Counted from the stretch's first letter, positions 1-9,803 are shown. The stretch: 64,000 nucleotides of DNA from Alphaproteobacteria bacterium (GCA_016124335.1 WGNX01000004.1:1-64000); one strand, 5' to 3'. Notes: generated from the sequence alone by a model not told the origin. Numbers and translations: made by a program.

Positions 1-1540
1 GCCGACGGCGTGTAAGTGTACGAACCGTCCGGGTTCACCGTGACGCTGCCGTGCGCCGGGCCGCCGTTCTGCGCCAGACCGAAGGTCAGCGCGTCGCCGT
101 CCACATCGCTCGCCGCGATCTGGCCCGTGATCGGCGTGTCTTCGTTCCCGGTCGCAGTTCCACCGGTCGTCGTCGGCGCATCGTTCACCGCCGCCACGTC
201 GATGCTGACCGTACCCGTCGTCGTCCCGCCGTTCCCGTCCGCGACCGTGTAGGTGAAGCTGTCCGTACCGTTGTAGTTGGCCGACGGCGTGTAAGTGTAC
301 GAACCGTCCGGGTTCACCGTGACGCTGCCGTGCGCCGGGCCGCCGTTCTGCGCCAGACCGAAGGTCAGCGCGTCGCCGTCCACGTCCGAGGCCGCGATCT
401 GCCCCGTGATCGGCGTGTCTTCATTGCCCGAGGCCGTGCCGCCTGAAGTCGTCGGCGCGTCGTTGACGGCTGCAACGGAGACTTGGACAGTCCCGGTCGT
501 GACACCGCCATTGCCGTCCGAGACGGTGTAGGTAAACGAATCCGTGCCGTTGAAATTCGCTGCTGGCGTGTAGCTGTACGAACCATCCGGATTGAGCGCG
601 ACCGTACCGTGCGCCGGTCCGCCATCCTGCGGAATCGCATAGGTCAGCGCGTCGCCATCAGGATCCGAAGCCACGATGCGCCCGTTGATGGCGCCATCCT
701 CGTTACCGGATGCACTCGTCGGCGAAACGATGGGCGCGTCGTTGACGGCCGCGACGTTCACCGACACCTGCGCCGTCGTCACGCCACCATTGCCGTCCGA
801 CACCTGATACGTGAACGTGTCCGTCCCGTTGAAGTTCGCCGCCGGCACATAGCTGAACGAACCGTCCGCGTTCATCGTCACGGTCCCGTGCGCCGGGCCA
901 CCGTTCTGCGGGATCAAGTAGCTCAGCGCGTCGCCATCGACGTCCGACGCCGTCACCCGACCGCTGATCGTCCCGTCCTCGTTGCCCGCCACGCTCGCCT
1001 GGCTCGCCACCGGCGTGTCGTTCACAGGATCGATGGTAACCGTCACGGTCCCGGTCGAGATCCCGCCCCGACCATCGGAGACCGTATAAGTGAAGCTGTC
1101 CGTGCCGTTGTAATTGGCGGCCGGCGTATAGGCGTAAGTCCCGTCGGCGTTCATCGTCACGGAACCGTGCGCAGGCGCGCCGTTCTGCGCGATCCCGAAA
1201 GTCAGTGCGTCGCCATTCGCATCGGTCGCGGCAACACGGCCGCTGATGCGCGTATCTTCATTGCCTTCGGCCGTGCCGTTCTGCGCGACAGGCGGCGTGT
1301 TGACCGAACCGACGCCGACGGAGATCGTACCGGTCGTCACGCCACCGCGACCGTCCGCGACACGATAGGTGAACGCATCGGCCCCGTTGTAGCCGTTCGC
1401 CGGCGTATAGGTGTAGCTGCCGTCCGGATTGATCGTGACACTGCCGTGGGCAGGCGCGCCGTTCTGCGCGATGCTGAACGTCAGCTTGTCGCCGTCCGCA
1501 TCGGTTGCCAGCAACTGGCCCGTGACCGGCGCATTGGCCG
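1..1540 (-). repeat. In-frame tandem repeat, exact 279-bp (93-aa) period, about 5-6 copies in window and continuing past the left edge
   Basis: Equivalent codons (gcc gac ggc gtg / gct gct ggc gtg / gcc gcc ggc aca ...) fall at 1, 280, 559, 838, 1117 and 1396, each 279 bp apart. Confidence 0.92.
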
Positions 1541-3821
1541 CTCCCGCGACGCCACCGCCGGGTGCGACCGGCGCATGATCGGCGACATCGACCGACACAT
1601 TGCCCGAGGCAGACGCCGACGCCGTCGAGGTTCCGTCCTTCGACGTTGCGACGACGTTTGCCGTGACCGGCCCGTTATAACCGGCAGGCGTCGTAACGTT
1701 CAGGCCTGCGAGTTGCGACGTGGAAAGCGTGTACACGCCGTTCGCGCCCGCCGAGATCGTCGCGCCGGTGCCGTCCTTCAGGACCGAACCGGCCGGAAGC
1801 CCGGAAATCTGGACAGATAGCGTCTCGGAGCCATCGGAATCCGGCGTCGATGCCGTGATGTTGAGCGGGATCGTCGCCTTGCCGTTATTGTTCGAAGTCC
1901 AGGCCGTCGCGACGTTCAGGTCGTTGAAGTCCCTGTCGCCGCCACCCGCGAGATCTTCCCAGTTCTGGTCGCCGGCATTTCCGGCGTTGTCCTGGACCTG
2001 CTGGAAGTTGCCGGCATTGAGCGCGGCATTGTCGAACAGCACGTTCGCGCCGTCGCCGGCGAAGCGGTTGCCCTGCGCGTCGACGGCGACCCACTGGCCC
2101 TGCGCGTTTTTCTCGAAATGGACCGGCTCGCCGTCGGTGATCTTGCTGCCGTTGTCCGAGCCACCGTTCGGAATGACGAAGAAGCCGACCTTCGTGGGAT
2201 CGAGCCCGGAGATCGTTGCCGTCTGCCCGACATGGTCCTTGACGTTGGCCCAGACGATCTGGCCCGTCGAGGGCTGGCCGTCCGGCCCGAGCACGTAGAT
2301 GCCATAGCTGCTGTTGTAGCCGGCAGAGCCGCTGTAGTCGGTCATCGACACGCTGCTCGTGCCGAGATTCACGCTCGGCGTTCCGAGCGAGACCGAAAGC
2401 GCCGGCTGATCGGCGACCGGTGCGATTGAAACGTCCACGCTCGCCGTCGCCGTGCCGCCATGCCCGTCGGAAACCTGGTAGCTGAACGAGTCCGTGCCGC
2501 TCCAGTTCGCATTCGGCGTGTAGCTGTAGGCGCCGCCGGCTCCGACCGTTACGGTGCCGTGCGCAGGTGCCCCGTTCTGCGCCAGCGCGAAGGTCAGGCT
2601 GTCACCCTGGTCGCGCGCCATCGCCGCAAGCTGGCCCGAGGCGGTGCCGTCTTCGGTTCCTGCCGCTGAAGTGGACGCCTGAACAAGCGGGCCCGTGCCG
2701 TTCAGCGCGGCAGCCGTCGAAACCGTAAAGCCGGCGAAGTTCAGGAACTCGACATTAAGGACATGGTCCGTGCCCGTGCCGCCATTCTGCGGCCCCTCGC
2801 CCTTGATCGTGAAATCTGCCGGCGTGCCATCGAGGCGATAGCTGCTGAACGGACCCGAATAAAACGCGGTATCGATGCCGACACTGCCGTCGATCGTGTC
2901 GTTGCCGGGGCCGCCCGTGATCGAATCGTTGCCGCCGCCGGTCCAGATCCTGTCGTTGCCGGTGCCGCCATCGACGCTGTCGTTGCCGACGCTCGTCCAG
3001 ATGACGTCGTTGCCATTGCCGCCCAGAACCGTGACGTCGCCGATCGAATAGGTATGGCTCGTCAGATCGACAATGTCGTTGCCGTCGCCGGCATCGATGA
3101 CCTCGACGCCCTGGACGCGGCCACCGGGCGTGGCCTGCGGGCTGTAGCTGTCGTCGAGGAACAGCGCGTCGTTGCCGTTGCCGAGCGTGACTGTATCGAC
3201 GCCCGAACCGCCCTGGAACACGTCATAAGTGCGGACCTGACCGTTGATCGAAACGGTTTCGCCCGTACCGTCGACGCCCGGATTGCCCGCATTGAGCGCG
3301 GAGTAGCCGTTCGTCCAGTTTCCGTCATCGGAACTGGCGAGCGTGTCGTTGCCGTCGCCACCGTCGAGCAGGTCGGTACCGGTTCCGCCGTCGAGATAGT
3401 CGTTGCCGGTCCCGCCACGCAGCGTGTCATTGCCCGATCCGCCAAAGATCGTGTCATTCCCGGCGCCACCGGAAATGCTGTCATTGCCCGCTCCGCCCGA
3501 CAGAACATCATTTCCGCTCCCGCCCGAGAACGTATCGTTCCCGCTGGATCCGTTGGCGTTGTCGGAGAACGTCGCCGAATACTCGAATGCATGACCGGAA
3601 CTGCCGGAACCACCAAGTCCACGCCCCTCGAAATTCGTCAGGCGGACACGCGTCGTCGAACCGACGAATGTCAGGACCGTATCGCCGCCGATCTGGTCGA
3701 TCAGGATGTTGGAAGAGGTCAGACCGCTGCCTTCGAAGCGCAAACCGGTCGAGCCGGACCCGAACCCGTCAATGACGAGATCCTGCCCCTCCCGAACCGT
3801 GAAAATTGCGCCTTGAGCCAT
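1..3821 (-). CDS. Giant RTX/cadherin-like (VCBS/Ig-like) tandem-repeat surface or secreted protein; N-terminal 1273 codons, 3' end outside window
   Basis: Manual minus-strand translation from ATG at 3821 is open to the window edge: [23 protein letters not shown]..., RTX nonapeptides ([35 protein letters not shown]), DUF4114-like segment ([17 protein letters not shown]), then repeats [67 protein letters not shown]. Confidence 0.93.
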   Translation of the reverse strand, partial: MAQGAIFTVREGQDLVIDGFGSGSTGLRFEGSGLTSSNILIDQIGGDTVLTFVGSTTRVRLTNFEGRGLGGSGSSGHAFEYSATFSDNANGSSGNDTFSGGSGNDVLSGGAGNDSISGGAGNDTIFGGSGNDTLRGGTGNDYLDGGTGTDLLDGGDGNDTLASSDDGNWTNGYSALNAGNPGVDGTGETVSINGQVRTYDVFQGGSGVDTVTLGNGNDALFLDDSYSPQATPGGRVQGVEVIDAGDGNDIVDLTSHTYSIGDVTVLGGNGNDVIWTSVGNDSVDGGTGNDRIWTGGGNDSITGGPGNDTIDGSVGIDTAFYSGPFSSYRLDGTPADFTIKGEGPQNGGTGTDHVLNVEFLNFAGFTVSTAAALNGTGPLVQASTSAAGTEDGTASGQLAAMARDQGDSLTFALAQNGAPAHGTVTVGAGGAYSYTPNANWSGTDSFSYQVSDGHGGTATASVDVSIAPVADQPALSVSLGTPSVNLGTSSVSMTDYSGSAGYNSSYGIYVLGPDGQPSTGQIVWANVKDHVGQTATISGLDPTKVGFFVIPNGGSDNGSKITDGEPVHFEKNAQGQWVAVDAQGNRFAGDGANVLFDNAALNAGNFQQVQDNAGNAGDQNWEDLAGGGDRDFNDLNVATAWTSNNNGKATIPLNITASTPDSDGSETLSVQISGLPAGSVLKDGTGATISAGANGVYTLSTSQLAGLNVTTPAGYNGPVTANVVATSKDGTSTASASASGNVSVDVADHAPVAPGGGVAGAANAPVTGQLLATDADGDKLTFSIAQNGAPAHGSVTINPDGSYTYTPANGYNGADAFTYRVADGRGGVTTGTISVGVGSVNTPPVAQNGTAEGNEDTRISGRVAATDANGDALTFGIAQNGAPAHGSVTMNADGTYAYTPAANYNGTDSFTYTVSDGRGGISTGTVTVTIDPVNDTPVASQASVAGNEDGTISGRVTASDVDGDALSYLIPQNGGPAHGTVTMNADGSFSYVPAANFNGTDTFTYQVSDGNGGVTTAQVSVNVAAVNDAPIVSPTSASGNEDGAINGRIVASDPDGDALTYAIPQDGGPAHGTVALNPDGSYSYTPAANFNGTDSFTYTVSDGNGGVTTGTVQVSVAAVNDAPTTSGGTASGNEDTPITGQIAASDVDGDALTFGLAQNGGPAHGSVTVNPDGSYTYTPSANYNGTDSFTYTVADGNGGTTTGTVSIDVAAVNDAPTTTGGTATGNEDTPITGQIAASDVDGDALTFGLAQNGGPAHGSVTVNPDGSYTYTPS

Positions 3822-4217
3822 TTCGGTTCCAAACCCGTCAAATTTGCGCGTGTGATCTGCACCTGCACATCACACAACCATCTGTGGCAAAAACGTTTCT
3901 GTTGCTTTGAAGTACGATTTGCCCAGATTCCGACCGGGATAAATTACGGTACGACCCACAAGAGGTCAACATAAGTCTTTCGAATGGATTAAACTTGATA
4001 GGATTGGCTAATATATATGGAAATTCAGCCTATTATATAATTTCGTAACATATTTTCTTGACTGCCAGACTAAGTTAATGCCCAAGAGAAGTTCACGTTC
4101 CGTGTTGCGCGAATTTTAGGCAACTTCTATTGGGGAAAATTTCTTTTTGATTTCATACAGTTGGCAAATCCGGTGAAGAGCGTCAAAACTGCTGAAATCG
4201 ACAAATTAGGACAGACA

Positions 4218-5264
4218 ATGCGTGAAGACCGAATCGAGCCGAAATGGATCGAGCTATTCGCAGACGTATTTGCGCTGTCTGGAATTGGCCCGGGTGAGCC
4301 CGTCGTCATCCTATCGGAAACCCAGTCGCGCCCGATCAACGTCGCACTGGCCGAGCACGCGCTGGCCAAACTTGGCGCACAATTCTGTTTCCTCACCCTT
4401 CCGACGCCACCCGTCAACGCGCCCGTCCCGATCCGATCGACCGGCGCATCGGCGGCGATTCAAGGAAACCAGCCTGCGTTGGCGGCCCTGAAAGCGTCGC
4501 GCGCAGTCGTCGATCTCACCGTCGAGGGCATCCTCCATGCGCCGGAGCTTCCCGAGATCCTCTCAACCGGCGCGCGCGTGCTGATGGTCTCAAACGAGCA
4601 TCCGGAGGCGCTCGAAAGGCTGCGCCCCCGGCCTGCGCTCGAAGCAAAAGTCCGCGAAGGGATGCGGCGCCTGAAATCGGCAGCTCGCATGCATGTGACT
4701 TCGGCAGCCGGAAGCGACCTGAAAATCGATCTTCGCGGCGCACGCCCGGGCGGTACTTGGGGATTTACCCGAAAGCCCGGGACCGTCGCGCACTGGCCCG
4801 GCGGGCTTTGTCTCTGCTTTCCGGCGGCCGGCTGCGTAAACGGCCGGCTGGTCCTGGCGCCCGGCGACATCAACCTGACGTTCAAGAGATACCTCGAGAC
4901 GGCCGTGACGCTCGACATTGTCGACGATCATGTCGTGCGGATTTCCGGAAGCGGGCTCGATGCCGCTTTGATGGAGAGTTACTTTGCGGCGTGGGGCGAC
5001 AAGGCGGCTTATGCAACGAGCCATGTCGGCTGGGGCATGAACCCTGCCGCACGCTGGGACGCGCTGGCGCTCTACGACAAGGCGCAGACCAACGGCACCG
5101 AACAGCGCGCCTTTGCCGGCAATTTCCTTTACTCGACGGGTGCAAACGAGGTCGCCGGACGCCACACGCTTGGCCATTTCGACCTGCCGATGCGCGGTTG
5201 CACGGTGGCCCTCGACGGTACGCCGGTGGTCGTCGACGGAAAGCTGTCTGCCGAGTTGTCGTAG
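4218..5264 (+). CDS. NicX-like / M29-metallopeptidase-like protein (2,5-dihydroxypyridine 5,6-dioxygenase family resemblance)
   Basis: ORF 4161..5264; ATG at 4218 (MREDRIEPKWIELFADVFALSGIGPGEPVVILSETQSRP...). Features recalled from the family: GYGMNP-like segment (HVGWGMNPAARWD), closing H...DLPMRGCTVALDG. Confidence 0.55.
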   Translation: MREDRIEPKWIELFADVFALSGIGPGEPVVILSETQSRPINVALAEHALAKLGAQFCFLTLPTPPVNAPVPIRSTGASAAIQGNQPALAALKASRAVVDLTVEGILHAPELPEILSTGARVLMVSNEHPEALERLRPRPALEAKVREGMRRLKSAARMHVTSAAGSDLKIDLRGARPGGTWGFTRKPGTVAHWPGGLCLCFPAAGCVNGRLVLAPGDINLTFKRYLETAVTLDIVDDHVVRISGSGLDAALMESYFAAWGDKAAYATSHVGWGMNPAARWDALALYDKAQTNGTEQRAFAGNFLYSTGANEVAGRHTLGHFDLPMRGCTVALDGTPVVVDGKLSAELS

Positions 5265-5346
5265 TTCGCGCGGCTTGACCTACGTCAATGCAGCGCGATG
5301 CCTCGCGTCGCATCGTCCATCCATCGATCCAGATGGGGGGACCGCA

Positions 5347-5514
5347 ATGGACACCGCCGAATTGCTTTATCTCGGGCTCGTGCTTTTCGCGTTTGCCGCG
5401 TTCTCGGCAACGGTCATGTGGGTTCTGCACGACGACGTTCGCAATCGTCGGCGCCGCGAGGCGAAGGCCAGCGCGACGAACGACACGTATTCATCGCAGG
5501 CCCGCGCGGCCTAG
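5347..5514 (+). CDS. Small single-pass membrane protein (55 aa), unknown function
   Basis: ATG at 5347 after GGGGGACCGCA; MDTAELLYLGLVLFAFAAFSATVMWVLHDDVRNRRRREAKASATNDTYSSQARAA; one hydrophobic helix plus basic tail. Confidence 0.5.
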   Translation: MDTAELLYLGLVLFAFAAFSATVMWVLHDDVRNRRRREAKASATNDTYSSQARAA

Positions 5515-7133
5515 TCGCCGGCCAGTTCCGGCCCGAATGCATCGGCCCTGCAGGGGCGAAGCGGAAATCGCGCGCGCGGCGGCGGATGCGTGCCGTTCGC
5601 GATTTCGTCGATCAGGCCAGCGCATACCCGGCCTTGGCAAAGGCCCATGCCCGCGCGTGTCGCAAGCTTGACGGCAGCCGGATCCGACAAATCCAGCGCC
5701 GCCGCCGCATCGATGTCGCATCGCGCGACATCTTCGCATCGGCAGACGATCGTTCGCTTGTCGGCCGATATTGCGGGCATGGCACTCCAGGTTCCGAGCG
5801 CGCGCGCCACGCGCTCATAGCGCACGCGACGCCTTTGCGCACGTCCGACGGAATCCTGCAATTTCGCCGAAGCGCGCCGTCCGATATCTTGAACGACAGC
5901 CAGCGCCGCGATGACGGCATCGCAACCGGCCGCCTCGACGCCGCGTACGCCGCGTGCCTCGCCAATCGCGTAGAGATGGCGAACGCTGGTGCGGCCCGCC
6001 CGATCGCACGCCGCATGCCACCCCCCGAGGGCGGGATCGAAGCCGATTTCCGCACCGGCAACCTGCGCAAGTTCGATATTTGGCCGCAGGCCACCCCCTA
6101 GGCCAACGATGCCTGCGGCGAGTTTGCTTGCAGTCCCGCCACCGGATGACTCGATCAGAACCTCGAGCCCCTCTCCGCGCGCCGAAATTTCAACGACACG
6201 ATGACTGCGGAATATCGGTACGCCCGCCCGGCGAAGGCGCAATTCGAAACTTGCGGCCCGACATGCGAGCGACGGCGCGCGCACCAACGACAGGATCGGG
6301 CCAGCCCCCGGGAATGGGGCGCCGTCCACCACTGCGGCGACCTGAACTCCGCCGGCACGGAACTCCGACGCCACGAGATAGAGGAGCGGCCCACTCCCGG
6401 CGAGCAGGACGGGCACGCGCGGAAGAAGCCCCTGCCCCTTGGCGAGCGATTGCAGGCCGCCCAGACCGAATACGCCGGGATTTTCCCAGCCTGGAACGGC
6501 GATGGCGCGCTCGACAGCGCCGGTTGCGATGACCACGGCGCGCGGTGAAAGGACATGGCCCGTGCCGGATGAATCGAGCAGCCAGACCTCTCTTCCACCG
6601 CGCACGTCGACGACTTCACAACCGGCCATGTGATCGACGCCACCGGCCGCAGCCAGCTTTGCCCGCAATTCGTCGCCGCGCCGCGCCGAACCGTCGGATC
6701 TTGCGGGCTTACGCCAGATCTGGCCGCCCGCTGCCGGATTGTCGTCGACCAGCGTCGTGCGCACGCCTTCCTCGGCCAGCGCCATCGCGCATTCGGCACC
6801 CGCCGGCCCGGCGCCGATTACGACAACGTCGTTTTCAGGCATCGGATGGGTACGCGCCGGACTTGCCGGACGCGTTCCGGCTTCGGCATCCGTGCCGGTC
6901 CGGATCTGCATGCCGTCGCGTGCGGGTGTGCGGCACGTTCGCTTGTCGCGAGCGCCGTCGATCGTCGCGACGCATTGATAGCAGCTGCCGACCCCGCAAA
7001 ATGCGCGCGCATTGCCCGCCGCAAGCATCGCGGCCAACACGCTTTCGCCCGTCCGCGCCGGAATTCTATCGCCATCGAGATCGATCTCGATGTCCGGCTT
7101 TCCGATCGTTCGCCTGAAGGCGCCTGGTTCCAT
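5511..7133 (-). CDS. Fused (2Fe-2S) ferredoxin-like + FAD/NAD(P) oxidoreductase with BFD-like [2Fe-2S] domain (HcnA-HcnB / opine-amino acid dehydrogenase type)
   Basis: MEPGAFRRTIGKPDIEIDLDGDRIPARTGESVLAAML...FCGVGSCYQCVATIDG...RDGMQI then MPENDVVVIGAGPAGAECAMALAEEG...; C-terminal TIVCRCEDV...GLCQGRVCAG. Start set at ATG 7133 (track start 7763 overlaps the divergent gene). Confidence 0.82.
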   Translation of the reverse strand: MEPGAFRRTIGKPDIEIDLDGDRIPARTGESVLAAMLAAGNARAFCGVGSCYQCVATIDGARDKRTCRTPARDGMQIRTGTDAEAGTRPASPARTHPMPENDVVVIGAGPAGAECAMALAEEGVRTTLVDDNPAAGGQIWRKPARSDGSARRGDELRAKLAAAGGVDHMAGCEVVDVRGGREVWLLDSSGTGHVLSPRAVVIATGAVERAIAVPGWENPGVFGLGGLQSLAKGQGLLPRVPVLLAGSGPLLYLVASEFRAGGVQVAAVVDGAPFPGAGPILSLVRAPSLACRAASFELRLRRAGVPIFRSHRVVEISARGEGLEVLIESSGGGTASKLAAGIVGLGGGLRPNIELAQVAGAEIGFDPALGGWHAACDRAGRTSVRHLYAIGEARGVRGVEAAGCDAVIAALAVVQDIGRRASAKLQDSVGRAQRRRVRYERVARALGTWSAMPAISADKRTIVCRCEDVARCDIDAAAALDLSDPAAVKLATRAGMGLCQGRVCAGLIDEIANGTHPPPRARFPLRPCRADAFGPELAGD

Positions 7134-7202
7134 GACACGTCTGCCGGCGAATTGCGGTCGGTTGCGAACCGTGTCACGAAAGCGTCTCGGGGGCAATTCG
7201 CT

Positions 7203-8399
7203 GTGCAGCGCATCGAGACGGAAATAGCGATATTCGGCGCCGGAATCATGGGGGCCGCTTGCGCATACGAGATTGCGAAGGCCGGCCGCCGTGTCGTCCT
7301 CATCGATCGTGCACAACCCAATGCGGGCAGCTCGGGTGCGTGCGACGGCTATGTCTCCGTATCGACCAAGATACCCGGAACCGCCCTGCGCCTCGCGCGC
7401 GAAAGCCAGATCCTTTACGACACGCTCGCCAGCGAACTCGGCCATGCGCGCATCGAATTCGTGCGTCGCGGCGGCATGATGCTCATCGAGACCCCCGACG
7501 ACGTCGCAAAAATGGAATCCCACGCCGGACTTCTGCGCGACGCCGGCGTGGAGGCGCACGTCATCGATCGGGCCACCCTGCTGGCACGCGAGCCCAATCT
7601 TTCGCCCTCGCTCTTCGGCGGGTTGGAATGCCCCGGCGAAGCGCAAGTGACTCCCTATCTCGTGACCCTGGCGCTTGTCGCAGCGGCGCGACAGATGGGT
7701 GCGCGCACGATCTGGAAGGCGTTCCCGGTCGCCTTCGATATTTCGGGAGCGCACATTGCCCACGCCGATCTTGAAGGGGAAGACGGCGGAACGATCCGCA
7801 TCGTCGCGGAACAGTATGTTTTCTGCGCTGGCGTCTGGAGCCGGGAGATCGGCGCGCTTGCCGGCGTCGAACTGCCGGTCGTTCCGCGACGCGGCGAATT
7901 GCTGGTGACCACGCGCGGGCGACCGATCGCAACCCGCTTCCTAGTTTCCGCACGTTACCTGACCGCCAAGCTCGACCCCGAAGCCGCCAAGACTTCCGAC
8001 GATCCGCTCGTGCGCATGGGCTATGGCTTCACGCTTGAGACGACGCCGCACGGCCAGCACGTCATCGGAAATACCCGCACGTTCGTCGGCTATGACCGCA
8101 GTGTTTCACGCGAGGGCTATGTCACGATCCTCGCCGAAGGCGCAAAGCGGATTCCGGCACTCGCCTCTCTGCAGGTCCTGCGCGGTTTCGCGGGCCTGCG
8201 GCCGTTCGTGCCCGACAAGCGGCCGCTGATCGGGCGATCGGCACGCCGCACGAACCTTCTCGTGGCCGCAGGCCACGAAGGCGACGGCATCACGCTGGCG
8301 CCGCTTACCGCGAAGATCATCGCCAGCCTCGCCTGCGGACGGACGCCGCCCGTCGATATCGCCGAACTGGCTCCCGATCGATTCACGCCGGCGGCGTGA
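7203..8399 (+). CDS. FAD-dependent oxidoreductase, D-amino acid/glycine oxidase (DAO) family
   Basis: IAIFGAGIMGAACAYEIAKAGRRVVLIDRAQPNAGSSGACDGYVS... and C-terminal GFAGLRPFVPDKRPLIGRS...LVAAGHEGDGITLAPLTAKIIA. Probable GTG start at 7203, in frame with track ORF 6630..8399. Confidence 0.82.
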   Translation: MQRIETEIAIFGAGIMGAACAYEIAKAGRRVVLIDRAQPNAGSSGACDGYVSVSTKIPGTALRLARESQILYDTLASELGHARIEFVRRGGMMLIETPDDVAKMESHAGLLRDAGVEAHVIDRATLLAREPNLSPSLFGGLECPGEAQVTPYLVTLALVAAARQMGARTIWKAFPVAFDISGAHIAHADLEGEDGGTIRIVAEQYVFCAGVWSREIGALAGVELPVVPRRGELLVTTRGRPIATRFLVSARYLTAKLDPEAAKTSDDPLVRMGYGFTLETTPHGQHVIGNTRTFVGYDRSVSREGYVTILAEGAKRIPALASLQVLRGFAGLRPFVPDKRPLIGRSARRTNLLVAAGHEGDGITLAPLTAKIIASLACGRTPPVDIAELAPDRFTPAA

Positions 8400-8503
8400 A
8401 AAAGCCGCAATCTTCTGGGATTGTTGGATAATTCGTCGGCCGCTTGCCGCAATCCGGGAAGCGAGCGACAATTGTTCGAGAGTCGACTCTCGGGAGGTAC
8501 GTG

Positions 8504-9796
8504 ATGTCCGCCCTCGTGAACCCGGACGACATTCATCGCCGACGAGCAATGGATCAGCGCGAATGCGATCTCGCGGTCCGTCGGCACGAGCTGTTCGTTC
8601 TCGGGCGCGCCGGCGGCCAGCGCGCCAATTTTGCCTACCGCAATCTCACGGGCCTCAATCTCGCCTGCAAGAACCTGTCGGAAGCCGATTTCACCGGCGC
8701 GATCATGGTGGAATGCGACCTGTCCGGCACGAACCTCCAGCGGGCGCTGCTGTTCTGCGCGAACCTCACGAAAGCCAAAATGGTCCGCGCCAATCTGACG
8801 CGTGCAGACATGCGCGGCGCCGTACTCAAGGGTGCAGACCTGACGGCAGCGGAGCTTTTCAACGCCGACCTGCGCGAGGGCGCGATCTTTACCAAGCGCA
8901 TGGCCAGCGACCTTCAGGGCGTGGCGGTCGATACCGATCCGACGGATATGTCGCGCGCCAAGATGGTCAATGCAAACCTTACCCAGGCGAACATGGCCGG
9001 CGCCGTTGCGATGATGGTCGATTTCACGGACGCGATCCTGAAGGGTGCCAACCTCGCGAAAGCGAACCTGAAGAATGCGACGCTCGAGGGTGCGGATCTC
9101 GAGGGTGCCGACCTTTCGCGTGCCGATCTGCGCGGCGCGGTCCTGCGCAACGCGAATCTCTACGGCGCGACAATGATCGCTGCCGACCGGACCGGCTGCG
9201 ACGAGACAGGCGCCCTCACCGATTTGCCGCGTGGCAAACCGATGACCATGTTGCGGGAATCCCTGCACACGCTCGTTCGCGATCATGGGAGCTGGATCGA
9301 GTCCGGCGGCGCGAATGGCCATCTGCTCGACATTTCCGGTTTCGATCTGCGCGACGTCGAATGGCCGGATCATGTCCTTCTCACCTCGCTCAAAGCGAAG
9401 GACGCGTGCATTGCCCATGCGAAGTTCAACGGCGCCTGGCTTCAGGCCAGCCTGTTCGAAGGGGCGGACATGCGGGGCGCGGATTTCCGCAACGCGGATC
9501 TTCGCGGCTCGAATCTGAAGGGCGCCAATCTCGTTCGTGCCAATTTCGAGGCATGCAATCTGGCACCCATGGTCGTGCAATCGGGGAAGTCGCTTGTCAC
9601 GCGCCTTGATGGCGCGATCCTGCGCCACGCGCGCTTCCAGCGCTGCCAGCTCGTCCATACATCGTTCCGTGCGGCCGACATGCGCTGGACGACTTTGGTC
9701 GATTGCGATACCAGCGGGGCCGAATTCGAAGACGCGATCGGCCTGCAATTGCTGGCGCGCCCCGATCAGGCACCGGCCGAACCGACAAAGGCCTGA
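8504..9796 (+). CDS. Pentapeptide repeat protein (copy A)
   Basis: Many A(D/N)LXX repeats (KGADLTAAELFNADLREGA...GADLEGADLSRADLRGAVLRNANL); ATG 8504 preceded by GGGAGGTACGTG. Confidence 0.92.
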   Translation: MSALVNPDDIHRRRAMDQRECDLAVRRHELFVLGRAGGQRANFAYRNLTGLNLACKNLSEADFTGAIMVECDLSGTNLQRALLFCANLTKAKMVRANLTRADMRGAVLKGADLTAAELFNADLREGAIFTKRMASDLQGVAVDTDPTDMSRAKMVNANLTQANMAGAVAMMVDFTDAILKGANLAKANLKNATLEGADLEGADLSRADLRGAVLRNANLYGATMIAADRTGCDETGALTDLPRGKPMTMLRESLHTLVRDHGSWIESGGANGHLLDISGFDLRDVEWPDHVLLTSLKAKDACIAHAKFNGAWLQASLFEGADMRGADFRNADLRGSNLKGANLVRANFEACNLAPMVVQSGKSLVTRLDGAILRHARFQRCQLVHTSFRAADMRWTTLVDCDTSGAEFEDAIGLQLLARPDQAPAEPTKA

Positions 9797-9803
9797 CCGG
9801 CCC

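Noticed and set aside
1-1540. Possible CRISPR array from regular repeats
   Set aside because: Period is 279 bp, in-frame and coding, without short repeats and unique spacers.
483-1820. 445-aa plus-strand Arg/His-rich ORF with internal repeats
   Set aside because: Antisense shadow of the minus-strand 93-aa repeat protein; periodicity mirrors the repeats and composition is typical of GC-rich reverse frames.
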